64,000 nucleotides of DNA from Astropecten irregularis (Eukaryota; Echinodermata; Asteroidea; Paxillosida; Astropectinidae), in NCBI GenBank assembly GCA_963971285.1, contig OZ020244.1:6882001-6946000 (forward strand). The letters are read 5' to 3'. Below the pieces are notes generated by a model. The model searched no databases. It was not told the DNA's origin and saw only the letters and a list, made by a program, of their open reading frames with translations. A program made the position numbers and the translations under genes. Each line of letters begins with the position of its first letter. Position 1 is the stretch's first letter. Shown here piece after piece: positions 44,621-57,299 of the stretch.

Positions 44621-46609
44621 TATGAATACCAATCCTGTGTACATTTCCATTATAAAACCTGCATCTCATACATGTATCTCAGACACTGTGGACATTTTTG
44701 TTTGTGTATGTTACCAATCATGTACTACCTTTATTAATTAACACATTCAAAGAGGTTTCATAGCCTAGTACATGTACTGTACATGTATCAGGGATTAGTG
44801 CCGAGCATTAAAAATGGATTTCCGGGCTCCAGCTAAAAATCTAGCCATCTGGTTTCAAAATTTCAAAAACGGTATAACGAAACCAACATTTTAAAAAGTA
44901 GATTGACGTTTGCCCAATGAATGAACTAACCCCAAAAATTTTAACCCAAATTCTCCCAATCCTTAAATCCTCCCTGCCAGGGAGGAGTCCCTGGTGATAT
45001 TGTTGTCAACAACAAGCTGACTACATTGCAGCTCAATTTTGTGGAAAGTGGGCAGAGTTGACTTGATGTTTTTTAACATGTTTTCAAGGAAATTGTGACT
45101 TTACAATACATGCAATGTACCATAGTATATATGGTACATTGCATAAATGTAATGTCAAGGTTATGTGTCCATGTGCACTGTACCTTACTATTAGGCCGGA
45201 CACAAAATTGTTGTGTTGCCCTCAAGTGGAAAAAATAAAATTTTGGGTCGGCCGGTCGATTTATAAATTTATTATTTTTTTTTTTTTGGCTGACTTTCAA
45301 ACATTTAAGAATAAATACTGTGTCGTTCATATACATGTACATATATAAAATATGAAATATATTAAATGACACAGCATTAAAAGAGAACCTAGAGTGAACA
45401 GTTCTTTCAGTACAATGTATATCCAATATATATATATCCAACTGCTAAATCTGACATTTTCTTTCAAAAATTGTGAGTTTTTATACTTCAGGACTCGGAG
45501 AAAAAAAAAAAAGCCAAAAATCCTGACCCAAAGTTTTTGCATTTTGCAGAACTTAAGCTATGCATTAATCCATTAAACCAGGTTTGCACTTAGTTTTTAT
45601 ATGAAGAACAAAGACTGAATGTGTTTTGCATGTGTGAAATTGTTTATTAAAGTAGATACATGTACATGTATTGTGTGTGTGTGTACTGAGAATACGTAAA
45701 TTTACAATGGGATACAACATTTCTTTATTCTGCATGTTCAAGGATTTTGTCAGGAGTTACATGTACCAGGATGAAACCATTAGGAAAACATGAGAAACTG
45801 ACAATATTAATTTACCATTGGCTTGTATACATTCCTTGATCCAGTACATGTACATGTACACATACCTTTTTACCATGGACATTCTGTACCAGTGTCTTTG
45901 AGTTTCAGCATTCAAGGTTTGTTTGTTATTGGCTCTTGCTATATCCATTCCTTTTTCATTTAAACATACATGTAAGGAGCATCTCCACTCAAAGACTCAT
46001 CTTTTGGGAATCAGTTGCATGTTGCCATGGCAATTTACTTACGTCATTGAGCTTTACACAATATCCATTATGACTTTGAAAAATATAATGATTACATTTG
46101 TACAATGCTATTTTAAAAAATGAATGAAATTTAGAATATGAATTATTTTTTTGCTCTGTTTTAAATGGGGAACAACTGCTTCACATACTGCACTATTAGA
46201 CTGCAGACCTTTTTAGTTTTAAAATGCATTCAGAAAACACGTAACTTCCTGCATGTCACATCAACAGGACCCACGTTATGTAACGGGAAAAATGACACAC
46301 TTAACAAACCAGGGATCTAAAGGACAAGACGCGAACTGTTGATTAAAAATAGCCAAAGTTTGGAACAAAAAAAGAAGCACAAAATCAAAACCAGCCAAAA
46401 GCAAAAAAAACCTTTTGAGATGAAAAACCAACAATAAGACTAGAACCAAAACTCAGCAAAACAGCAGCAAATTAAAATCAACACAGAAAATCAAAACTCA
46501 GATAAAAACCAATAATGCACAAGCAAGGGAAGACAAGAGGACTGTATCACACTCTGCTCTCTGCTGAACTGACTACTAACTCCACTTACAACTAGATGTG
46601 TTTGTTGAC
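44621..46609. other. AT-rich intergenic DNA
   Basis: No gene seen. Contains a palindrome with 15-bp arms (ATGCAATGTACCATA, 45109-45143), several TACATGTACA words, a short (GT)n at 45671 and an A-rich stretch of AAAACCA words at 46330-46510. Confidence 0.6.
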
Positions 46610-47820
46610 AAACACTGAGCTGTTTCGCGTATGTTTTTATAAATAATATGAAAAACAAACATGAACGCAATTGTCCCAGTACAGAGAAATTGCGGTGTTT
46701 TAATTGTCGTAAACAACTATTTAAGGAGCGTCGTCACTCGTCCATTAATATACATATAGATACATGTACATACACACGACCATGAGAAACACAGAAATGG
46801 CAGAGTCTACTATATGCCAGCGCGCAAAGTATGTATGGTTGTGCATGGGCGGTGGAAACAGCAAAATGACTGATTTTCTAGCTCGTCGTACTACGTTTAC
46901 ATGTACACAATTGGCCCACTACTATGGATAGCCATATCAGCGGTTCAAGAATTTCCAAGGCCCGTGTTGTGTGTTATGTTTGACTCTAAATGGCAAAATT
47001 AATGATAAAAAAAAATCAATAAAAAATCAATCGATGACGTCATCGTGACGTCACTTCACATTAGGGATACTAGTACCATTTCCTACCTACCCACCAAGTT
47101 TCATTTCGATCGGATATTCGCTTCTATGTGTTTCCGTGAAAAAATGGCAAAATTAATTATTCAAAAATCAATAAAAAATCAGCCGATGACGTCATCGTGA
47201 CGTCACTTCAGATTTAGGATACTAGTATCATTCCCTACCTATCCACCAAGTTTCATCACCATCGGATATTCCCTTATATGTGAATCAGAAAATCGGCTTT
47301 TTGATGACGTCATCATGACGTCACCACTTTTTGGTATTTTGTGGCATATGCCTATAACCTAACAAACATTTTACCGAAAGAATTTCGAAATTGCGATTTG
47401 TCGTTCAGGAGATATAAAGAAAAGGTCCAAACATTTAATAATTCGTATAAAATCACACGATGACGTCATCAACACGTGACTGCAATTTTTGTCTATAACA
47501 CGTCCCCATATACTTACATACCAAGTTTGAGCGGCATCGGACTTGCCGTTCCGGAGATAAAGAGCCTTAAAATTTGCACTTTTATGATGACGTAATTGTG
47601 CACGTGATGACGTCACGATGACGTACTTACGCGGGACACTATTCGGGGTGGTGGTCTAACTATGTGCCCAGTATGAAGTTGATCGGAATTCGCATAATGG
47701 TAGAAGTGACTTGTAGAAAATCCCTGTGTTATGTCTATGGGAAAAAAGTGGAATAAAAAAAATAAAAATAAAAATAAAAATAAGAAAAACAATAGCTGTT
47801 CCGCTGCATGCGAAACAGCT
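46610..47820 (-). repeat. TGACGTCA-rich repeat family, copy B
   Basis: Five units at 47034, 47183, 47303, 47459 and 47608, each with ATGACGTCATCGTGACGTCA-like dyads; several share CCAAGTTTCATTTCGATCGG. Ends at a hairpin 47794-47820 (AGCTGTTCCGC/GCGAAACAGCT) preceded by an A/T tract, the mirror of copy A's start. Confidence 0.7.
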
Positions 47821-48414
47821 AATTAAGCTCTACACATAACTCCCAAGCACATGACTCTATAATTTTCTTATTACCATAATTACACAATGCACAAGGACCA
47901 TGGGACAGGAAGGGGGCACAATACACAAAGTCACTGAACCAAGGGGGTACCAAGAAGACAGGACAGGAAGCAAGGATTAAACAAAAGGGGTCATTAAACT
48001 CAACACTGAAAGGCATCATAAAACTCTACAACACTGACCAGTACTGCAGTCAGCGCACAGCCCACTGCAAATAGCTTCCGTTTGTTTTCTACGTATGCAC
48101 ATTCCGACCAGCACTGACTGACTCTGCATATATAATGAGCTCGGAGTACGCGTTTTAAAAAGATCGTAACGTCCATACTAATGGGTCTTTTTTTATTATT
48201 GGATTGGATTATGTGGGGTATAGAGGTTAATTTTCCATTCTGAAATGAAAACATGTTTGGGACGTATGCATTACGTGAGATTTAGCGGCAAAACCACTTG
48301 TCTTTTTGTATAAGAAAAACTGGTGTAGAAATGGTCTTCATATGTTGTCTCACAAGTCCCCCGTAGAAATGAACCATATACGAACCGGTAGAGAAAACAT
48401 TCCTTTTCATCATA

Positions 48415-49662
48415 CAGTAAAACCTTGATGAGTCGAAACTCAAGGGAATGAATGTAAACTTCGACTCATCCAAGCTTCGACTCACGAATGTTTTGAATAG
48501 TGAAGTCAAATTGTGCACATAGAATAGGGGGGATCGACTCACAATAGAAGAGGCATGTTCCGTCGCTCAAATTACATGTACACACACTTCATTTTCAATT
48601 ATTTATTTGTATAATGTATGATGAATAATAAATTGTATGCGTTTTTATACATTTCTCACCTGAGAGTTGGTATTTTGCCTATATTTAGCGCCGTTATTTG
48701 TCTTCTAAAAAAAAATACGCGTTTCATATCCGCACCGTTATTGCGATAAAACAATAATCCATCGCCATGATCGCGTGAGATCGCTCAATTTTCAAAGAGT
48801 TAAGCTTGGATTTTTGTTTGGAAAACATGATTATAAAAATGCATCTTTTATCTTTCTTAAATTAAAATGAGGTACAAAATGATCTTCAAGCCCGTACTGC
48901 AAAACAAACATGTGTAATGTGTGCGTAACGACTCAGTCAACGAGCTGTAAAAAAACACCAAACATGTAAACACACGCTATACATACAGTGAGCATGTGCG
49001 TGTTATGCTCCATAGGGGTTGGAGTCAATGATCAATTGCTGTACCCCTTTAGTCTTTGCTCCAGACGTTAAAATGGCCAAACGTGAATGCGGTACATGTA
49101 CGCGTGCATTATCACGGTAATGTGTGCGTTCAGTGCGGTTGTATTTAGGCTACGTGCGCTAAGCCCGAGTCAGTCTTTGTTCCAGACGTTAAGTTGGCCG
49201 AACATGAATGGGGTGCATGTACGCGTGCATTGTCATGGGTTCAGTGCGGTTGCATTTAGGCTACGTGGATTGCGGAAGTGTTGTGTACCAAAGCATTGTT
49301 GTGTACCGCATGGGGCCAACATAGCATAACGTGCATCGCATGCAGTCAATCTCCACGCAATAGGTGACTCATTTCTTCACAATGGGAACGTGAAAGACGA
49401 GTAACCACATTAGAATAGACACCGCTGAGTTTATAGAAAAGTTTTCAAGTCATTTTAACGCCTAATTAAGACAGACTCGGCCACGATTTTTTTATTGTTC
49501 GGAACGGGAAATCTTCGACTCAAACAGGCTTTGGACACAGGTTATTCGACAAACGAAAGTATTTTTGTACACAGAAGCCTATTCTTTCGGCGGGAATAAA
49601 GCATCACGTCGACTTAAGCGAGCTTTCGGGTCATACGAGGTTGACTTATCGAGGTTTTACTG
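48415..49662. mobile_element. 1.25-kb pogo/Tigger-like non-autonomous element, complete
   Basis: TIRs CAGTAAAACCTTGATGAGTC and CAGTAAAACCTCGATAAGTC, flanked by TA on both sides, the Tc1/mariner-pogo target. The interior contains two ~122-bp tandem units (CCAGACGTTAA...GGCTACGTG, from 49059 and 49182). No DDE transposase is encoded. Confidence 0.85.
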
Positions 49663-49858
49663 TAATCTAAAATCCTACGCTTCAATTTTTGGGAAACAGT
49701 CAGGAGCAGTCAAAATGTTCACCCTCTCCTCCCAAAAATGTAACGAAACACGAGTCTTAACCCGCTACCCCGTCCTCAATGAAGCGCAGCTGTGGTTGGT
49801 CAATTGGTGGTTCGAGGTCATTGGTGGTTCGAGGTTCGAGGATATCAGCCAATCATGT

Positions 49859-51835
49859 CAGGGCTTGCCCTTTATTGTTTCTGACAGTAGCCCGCCGGGC
49901 TAGTAAATTGTGTTTTTTACTAGCCCGCAGAGACTTTTACTAGCCCATGAAATATAGACAGGACCTAGGTCCAATTTTTTGCCCCAAACTTAAAAAAAAA
50001 TTGAAGATAAAAAGTACCAGTAGTTAACAAAAAACACCACTCTGCGGAGGGCCATAACTGATAAAGGAAGTGCCAGTGCGTGGGAACATGTTTATTTTTT
50101 TATTTGGCCCAACTTTCTCAACCCCATCAAAGTACATATTTGAATTGAACAAATCCAAAATTGCAGGTCAAATAAGCCAAAATCGGACATAAAAGAACAC
50201 TTAAGAACAAATCACTTACATTAGCTATGAAGTGCATGAATTTTCGTGCCCGTTTCAGCTTCAAAGTTCAAGAATAGGCTTTTGTGTACATAAATAATAC
50301 CTACACTGTACGATCAAAATCCCGCGTCTTAAGTCAAAGTTTTCCTCCGAACAATGAAAAAATCTTTCCTAATCAGGTGCAAAAATGACGTGACAAGTTT
50401 TCTACAAACTTGTCGTGTCTATTTCAATGTTGCTATTTGGTTTTCACGCTCTATGATTGAGTCACAAACTGCGTCCGCGATCGCTCGAAAGCGAACTAAC
50501 GTAACGTTGCTAGCGCTACCAAACGTTCGTTAGAGTATTGCATTACGTCATCAACCCCTCCAGGCCACGTGCACCGCGCACGTAGCCTAAATACAACCGC
50601 AATTGAACCCACGCATTACCGGGATAATGCACGCGTTCATGCACCCCACTCGTACGTGGCCAACTTTACGTCTGGAAGAAAGACTGACGCAGGGTATTGA
50701 CATCAACCCCTATACAGCGCACGTAGCCTAAATTCAACCGCACTGAACGCACACATTACCGGGATAATGCACACATTACATGCACCCCATTCGTGTTGCC
50801 AACCTTACGTCTGGAGGAAAGACTAACATGGGGTTACTGCAATTGATGCATTTACACCAACCCCTATGGAGCGTGATGTACATGTGCTTGTATCATATCG
50901 TATCGTATCGTGTGTTTACAATTTTCACGTGGGTTTTTTTCGGACGGAATTCGGCATGCCGCCGGTCGTTCCGACCAAGGCCTACTTCCCGAGGTAGGCC
51001 TATTTCATGTTCTAGTGACATAATGATACATGTATGTCGATACTTTGTGAATTTGGTCGATATATGATGGTTAATATCGAGGAAAAAAAGCAATAGCGAA
51101 AAAAGTCGATATGTCGAAAAAAAATTATTTGTCGATATCGGTATATCGGCATATTGAAATATCGTGAAAAGTCGATATATCGAAAAACCGGCGATTGTGG
51201 GTTGACGGGATCCCAAAACACATTGATTTTTTTGGCTCTGAACTAACTTCTACTCCTCAAAAATGATACTTTTGACTTCCAGCAAATGTTCCTGGGTCCT
51301 TAAAAGCCTAGATTGAAGAAATTTGTTAAACATTTCAGGGTTAAAATTCAATTTTCTTACGCGCTTCTTGTAAACTTTAAAACAGGCCGTCTGATCGCGT
51401 GAGGCCATTTTGTCTGGTCTGGTTAGTCTAGTGCCCAGACCCAACATATCAAGAGTCCTCAAAATGTCAGAGTGGAAACCAGACTATTCTCGTGTGCGGC
51501 CGTCCGTGCAGCGGTGAAATGTTACAATCTTGGTTACCGTTTTTACCCCATAATTTCCCTCAAAAATCAAAGCCCTGCCCTCTTTCCAAAAAAATAACCT
51601 TGGTAATATAGAGGAGAAGACCAACAAAGTATATGTAGGTAAGTTACTTTTCAAAAAGAAGTTTCCTTTCCTTTATAGTTTTAGGACCCGTAAAGCTACA
51701 ATCCCCGAAAAACCGACGGACCTTACGTGCACATATTTTAACTAGCCCGCCGGGCAAGTTGGGCAGGGGTTTTTTCTAGCCCGCAGCCGTTTTTACTAGC
51801 CATTGTACGCCGGGCTTGCGTTAAGGTCGAGCCCT
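49859..51835. mobile_element. 2-kb hAT-like element with ACTAGCCCGC subterminal repeats
   Basis: Ends CAGGGCTTGCCCTTTA and, inverted, CAGGGCTCGACCTTAA. At least six ACTAGCCCGC/CTAGCCCGCAG words lie within 110 bp of the ends. A TSD is not evident. Inside are a pogo-like fragment (50540-50885, inverted, two tandem units) and a TCGATATATCG-rich patch (51050-51190). Confidence 0.65.
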
Positions 51836-52354
51836 GCATTTACTGCAGTACAGCACGCAAGGCAACGACATAAAGTTTGATGCCCAGACTCCATACTCAA
51901 AAATCAGTTCAAATCTTCGCCACGTGAAGCAACCAGACGATTCGTCTACAACCGTGTGTACAAACGTGGCAGCGTTGTCGCTATCGGAGAAAAATGGTCT
52001 TGAGAATATCAATGTTTATTAAATACGGTCTTGATTTTTTGCCTACTATTTTTAATGGGTCTTCTGCAATTTTTGTGTAAATTAATATGGGTGTGACTGA
52101 GGCCAGGCCCTCGGGTTGCATTTATTTGAAAACAATTATTAATGGTAGGCCTACAAAGTTTACTAAGTGCACCACTTTTTAAAAATTAATAAAATTTAAA
52201 ATGTTGCCTTTTACAAGATTTCATTTACTTCTTGCTCAGTGGAGGAAGAGAATGTTTTCCCACTACAACCATCAGCATTTTCTCAAAAGTTAAGGCACAA
52301 TCCAAAGGTCCACAACATTAAACATGAACAAGACTAAAACAAGAGTTTTGTTTC

Positions 52355-53778
52355 TTTTGGGCAATAATGTAGCATTTATTAGTTCAACTGCTCTTCAACT
52401 GATTCCTATTGTAACACAATAACACATGAACATGAAATCCAACAAACTTGGCAGTTTTGTTAACTGTTACTGTAACGTAACAATGGAAACATATCAATAA
52501 TATTAATAGCACAAAGACTGAGTACACACATTAAAGTAATTTCAGTAAACATTAACAAAATTGCAACGCCACTTTATAAATACATACAAAAAATAAAAGT
52601 CAACACACGACAAAAGAATCACATTTATACATTTGTAGGCATGTTTAAGCAAGGCAAGTACCCCTTTTGGCTAGCTTTGGGCAATATTCAAGATTTTAAC
52701 ACCCCTCAACCTTTTTACCATCTTTAAAAAATAAAAGTTGAAAATATTTGTTAAATAGAAGAATGGTCAACTTGAGTCCACACACTTGTTTTACTTAACT
52801 GGTTCTGAAACCATTGGCATTTTCTAAAACATGTAGTAAAGAAAATAAGACAAAAATCAATCTTACATAATACAAAATGAACTTACATAATAAAAATGAT
52901 ATTATTGCAAGTGCTGTACAACTTTAGTAGTGATAAATTAGCACATCTTGTTTCTCCATGTGGAGCCTGAGAATAAGCATAACAATGAACACACATTTTT
53001 TAGACATGTATACAGTATTCAGACATATATCAATTATAACACAAAGACTTCATGTAGACCAAAACAGATCTTCAGTACAAATATCTAAATACAACAAAAA
53101 ATGTATATATGCATAAACACAAATTACACTTGCTAGTACACGCACATTTATAAATACACAGAAACAAAAAAGTAATCACATGTGACATCATTTACATTGC
53201 ATACATGTTTAGGCAAGTACCCGTTTTGGCAATCTTTGGTCAAGAGTAAAGGTTTTAACACCCCATGCTTATAAACAAAAAAGTGAATACTTGTTGGATA
53301 CAAGACATGTCTATACACTTGTCTCATGAAAGTAAATGGTACAAAATATAAAGTATAAAGTAATAAAAAATATAGTTATAGTATTTAGGCAAGGCACACA
53401 TTAGGTGACTGATATTGGTTGCACAAGTCAATGGATGGCAAAAATAAATAATAAACCTGTATGCATGTACAATATGTATGTGTACATATGCATATCTGTT
53501 AGGAGTTGAATATGTCTACAAAAATAGTGTTGTCGAACTCAAAAATAAACAAATAATACACTAGTACAACAAAAAAGATCACATTACTGTTCTGTAAGGC
53601 ACACTACTGATGTAAATTACACTTACTGGTATATTAACTACCGGTACATGTGCAAGTTTTTTGGCAAAAACACTTATTGCAAATTCAAACAGTAAGAACC
53701 AAAGGTCTGCGAAAATAATATATAATTAGCTGCAATGAATATTACATGTTTACATTACTTGAAAATGGAATCATAGTA
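52355..53778 (-). other. Possible long 3' UTR of the - strand gene
   Basis: AT-rich, repeat-poor 1.4 kb directly 3' of a - strand stop codon, ending near an AATAAA on the - strand (TTTATT at 52375-52380). Two CA-rich/ACACAAA stretches but no ORF. UTR status is inference. Confidence 0.4.
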
Positions 53779-53884
53779 TCATACATAATCTTCCTCAGTG
53801 TCCTCAATGATGAGGGAGTTCTTGCACACCCTCTCCTCCAGAATTTTCACATTGAAAAAGGGGAGGTCATCTTGACTGGTGGGC
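53779..53884 (-). CDS. Terminal coding exon of an unidentified gene
   Basis: On the - strand, acceptor ATTCTCTTGCAG ends at 53885. It is followed by 34 codons and TGA (53781-53779): PTSQDDLPFFNVKILEERVC then KNSLIIEDTEEDYV. The first base belongs to a codon split with the previous exon. The composition, the acidic tail, the clean acceptor and the long AT-rich 3' side support a real last exon. I do not recognise the protein. Upstream exons would lie at higher coordinates; a donor-like ATTTCAT/GTGAGT occurs at about 54200, but no frame-consistent join was found. Confidence 0.6.
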
Positions 53885-54391
53885 CTGCAAGAGAATGTGA
53901 AAACAGGAAGACAAACAATATTACATGTAAATGAAAATTGTATTTGATTTGATTTTTAATTGGTGCTGTAGGCCTATTATTCATTGCACAAATAAATTGA
54001 AGTCGGAAAATATAACTTCCCTTTGCAATTAAACTTGCAATGCAAATTTGCAAAATGAAATTATGAATTTTCAGATTTTCAACAAATGTCAACTGACAAG
54101 GCCTGCCCGGATTTTTACTCCTGCTCCCCAGCTCATCATTGCACCAAAAACCGCCACACTCAATTAAGCGAAGAAAATCACACTTCAGTTCCCAACTCAC
54201 ATGAAATGGGTGGGATGTTTTGTTCAGTTGATTTTAAAACAGGAATTTTTGGGAGACAGGTTCTCGGATGAAAATAATAATTTCGAAATGTGGATATTTT
54301 CGATTAAAAGAGACATTAAAAATAAGAAAACGAAATGTCACTGTCTTCGAGGAACAACACGAAAAAGATTTTATGCATAATTAATTGCATA

Positions 54392-54512
54392 GGGTTACGA
54401 GTTGACTGGGGTACGAGTTGACTGGGGTACGAGTTAACTTGGGTACGAGATGACTTGGGTACGAGATGACTTGGGTACGTGTTAACCTGGGTACATGGGT
54501 ATGAGATGACCC
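54392..54512. repeat. ~17-bp tandem repeat, about 7 units
   Basis: Units such as GGGGTACGAGTTGACT drift to GGGTACGAGATGACTT along the array. A similar 15-bp array (GTTGACGCATTGAA) lies at 58861-58926. Confidence 0.9.
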
Positions 54513-55155
54513 AAAATCTTATTGATCATCATGTACCAAACCAAGCAAAAACTCCCATTGAAAGTGGCATGGCGCTTTTTAAAATTTAACTTCAAAAAAT
54601 TATATCCTCCTCCCGATCAAGTCAATTCCATGTTCACAACATAGACATGATAGGCCTAGTCCATGTCTTACTTATATTATTAATCAGAAAATATTTTACT
54701 GCCTAAAAAAAAAAATTAAACTGCAGAAAACAAATTGTCACGAAACTGGTTAAGCATGAATGCCCTATGCCCAACATTATGATTTACACGGCATTGCATA
54801 AAACACAGAAGGGAAACGCGAAACAGACAGCAAGTGACGTCACAATACATAGCAGAATCGCACGCTTAAACCACCAAATCTCGCAGTTTTGAAATGTAAA
54901 AAATGAGAAAAATACCGCACCGTAGAAACATTATTGATATTGAACGATGGGGAAAACCTCAATCTCGCCGAATATCGTCACCATTTCAACGTATCATTTC
55001 GGAAACAGTCAGGAGCACTTAAAACGTCTAAGATACTACAAGCGTTGTTCGAGAATTAAGACACACATTGGGGCTATTTTTTACGCGAAAATCTAAAAAT
55101 TAACTGATAAAAAACGATTTTTTTTCATTGCTTTAATCATAAACAATGTACTCAC

Positions 55156-55300
55156 AACGCCATGATGGCCCAGCAGTGACCTTGCCAGGTTTCCCGAGAG
55201 CTTTTGCAGGGTTACTACTGAACTCTCGTTTTTTCTCGCAAACCTCCAAAACGCACGAGAGTGTTTTTTTCCTGCAAACAAATGCTTGCGGGCGCCTCAT
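55156..55300 (-). CDS. Possible first coding exon on the - strand
   Basis: ATG at 55300, then 48 codons (MRRPQAFVCRKKTLSC...GPSWR) ending at a strong donor GTGAGTA (55155). It leaves one base over, which does not match the phase of the exon at 53779-53884, so at least one middle exon would be needed. The protein is basic, Cys-containing and unrecognised. An upstream in-frame extension is open, so the start is uncertain. Confidence 0.3.
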
Positions 55301-55463
55301 TATAGCGGGGTCTGCGCGCTGACTGTAGTGTGAGAAAGGCAAATACACTGTACAACACAAAATAATGCTTAAGATCAAATAAAAATACATGTTCAAATTC
55401 CTCTCCTCACACTTACTCAGGTTGAAATGTAACACATCTATAGGCGTACACACTACAGCTTTA

Positions 55464-55954
55464 GGGGGTTTTCGATTGACGCGTTCACATAGTGGACTGC
55501 GACGTGATGACGTCATTTTTACAATCTGCGCAAGCGCCACGTCCACTGGCACGGCCACTGGCAGAATCTAGGACGCGTCCACAGCCCTTTTGCCGTTCAC
55601 CTCAATGGAGAACGCGTGACCGCGTTCACATTCACAGACATTGAAGGAGCGCCATTGTCCAACATGGAAACAACTTCAAACTACAACATAAATTCATCAT
55701 CATCCAACACGTCGTCAAAATAATACAAAACAAGAGCTTCACGTAGTCGGTGGAGGTTTACCATGACACTTAATCAATCGGTCAAGATGGCGCACGTTAT
55801 GAATATTTATTGCAAAGACATCACGTGACGTCTTGACGTGCGTCGACTGTTAACGAAACGCCTCAAAAATGAGGTGAACGCGGGGTGTTGACTAATTGAG
55901 TGAACGTCCGTTGTGGACGTGAACGGCGTCCTCGTCGACACAATCGAAAACCCC
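55464..55954. mobile_element. 491-bp PIF/Harbinger-type MITE, TTA duplication
   Basis: GGGGGTTTTCGATTGACGCG and inverted CAATCGAAAACCCC, flanked by TTA on both sides (TWA is the Harbinger target). CpG-rich, with ACGCGTTCAC/GTGAACGCG words. No ORF. Confidence 0.85.
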
Positions 55955-55957
55955 TTA

Positions 55958-57290
55958 TTGAATACGGGTCAACCGCTCCCAACTCACCTCCCGAGCAGGG
56001 TTGGTTTCAACTTGGGTTGAGCTCTCTTCTCTAGCTCTCTACAAGTAGTCTCTACTTGCTGTAAAATGCCTGATTGCGACAATCTATTCACCGATCCACA
56101 CATTTGTTTGTTTTGTTACTCCAATATATGCAATTTCATATATGGAACATTTTGTTGGTTACCAGCGAATTCTGTCGACCATGTCGGCACAAAGGATCGA
56201 CTGCGGTTGTGTTACAGTACGTAACGAGCGCTGCGGTGGCCACAGCCGCAGTGCTTTTCCAACGGGGTTTAATTGGGCGATTAGTGATAGGTTGCAGTTC
56301 TAACTCCTGTTCCATGTTATATGGTTAAAAATAACCTTCAAGTCATTTAAAGTAGCAGCCAGTAAACCACTAAAATGTCATCTAATACTCATACACATAC
56401 ACACAGATGTACATAATGTATTACATGTATGTGTACCGTTGTTTTTTCCTACAAAGGAAAATGGGTTGTGAACAATTAAACGTACCAACATGTGTTTGTG
56501 GATACATGTATTTGACTTGAAATTAATTTGGTTTGATTATTACATTTCTGTGTTTCTGTTAACATGGATCTGTATTACATAATGTACATTGTACATTTTG
56601 TAATTTAACATGTAATTTAATTTTGTAATTTAACATGTTTGAAACACATGAGAAATTTCCTAAAGACTAGCTTCAATCTCAGCAATATTTTCTCCTAGTA
56701 GGCCTGTGCATAGTCCCTTAGGTGCATGGATCACCATGAATTGCAGACAATCCAGACCCACAGTTTTAATCAATGATTCCCTGCTAGAGATTCAGGCTGG
56801 CATTTGCTTGCCTGATTAATAACATCAGGGACACAACCAGTCCCCGTGTCTGGCAGCCATGCACATGAAATGCATTCAATTTTACGGAAAGCTTTGCGTG
56901 ATCATGCATTAAGTTTGCTTGCTCTACTTATTACAATCTGAACAGACTAAGCACAGTGCTCATGAAATTAAGTTGTCTACCTGCCTCGCAAACATTATAA
57001 TTCAGCCTTCAAGACAATAATTGAGTGAGCAGAGTGACTTATTAAAATGTTTTAAGAGTATAGGCCTACACTGTACGTTTTTACAGAACAGCACATTCAC
57101 CCAGTGCTTTTATTTTATCCATCAATTTGACATATTACATGTACAAGCCTTAATTTGCACTTTTCTTATGAGAAATGCAGCGCAGATACTGAGGATACAT
57201 AAAGGTACTAGGTATTGATTTTTGCAGTAATTCCAAGAGTACAATCTCTAAACTAGCATATTATTATCACATGTACAGTACTGTACATGT
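55958..57290. other. AT-rich intergenic DNA, nothing recognised
   Basis: A pyrimidine-rich patch at 56010-56060 and TACATGTAC/ATGTACAGTACTGTACAT palindromes near 57270-57295 are the only structure noticed. Confidence 0.6.
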
Positions 57291-57299
57291 ACAGTATGT

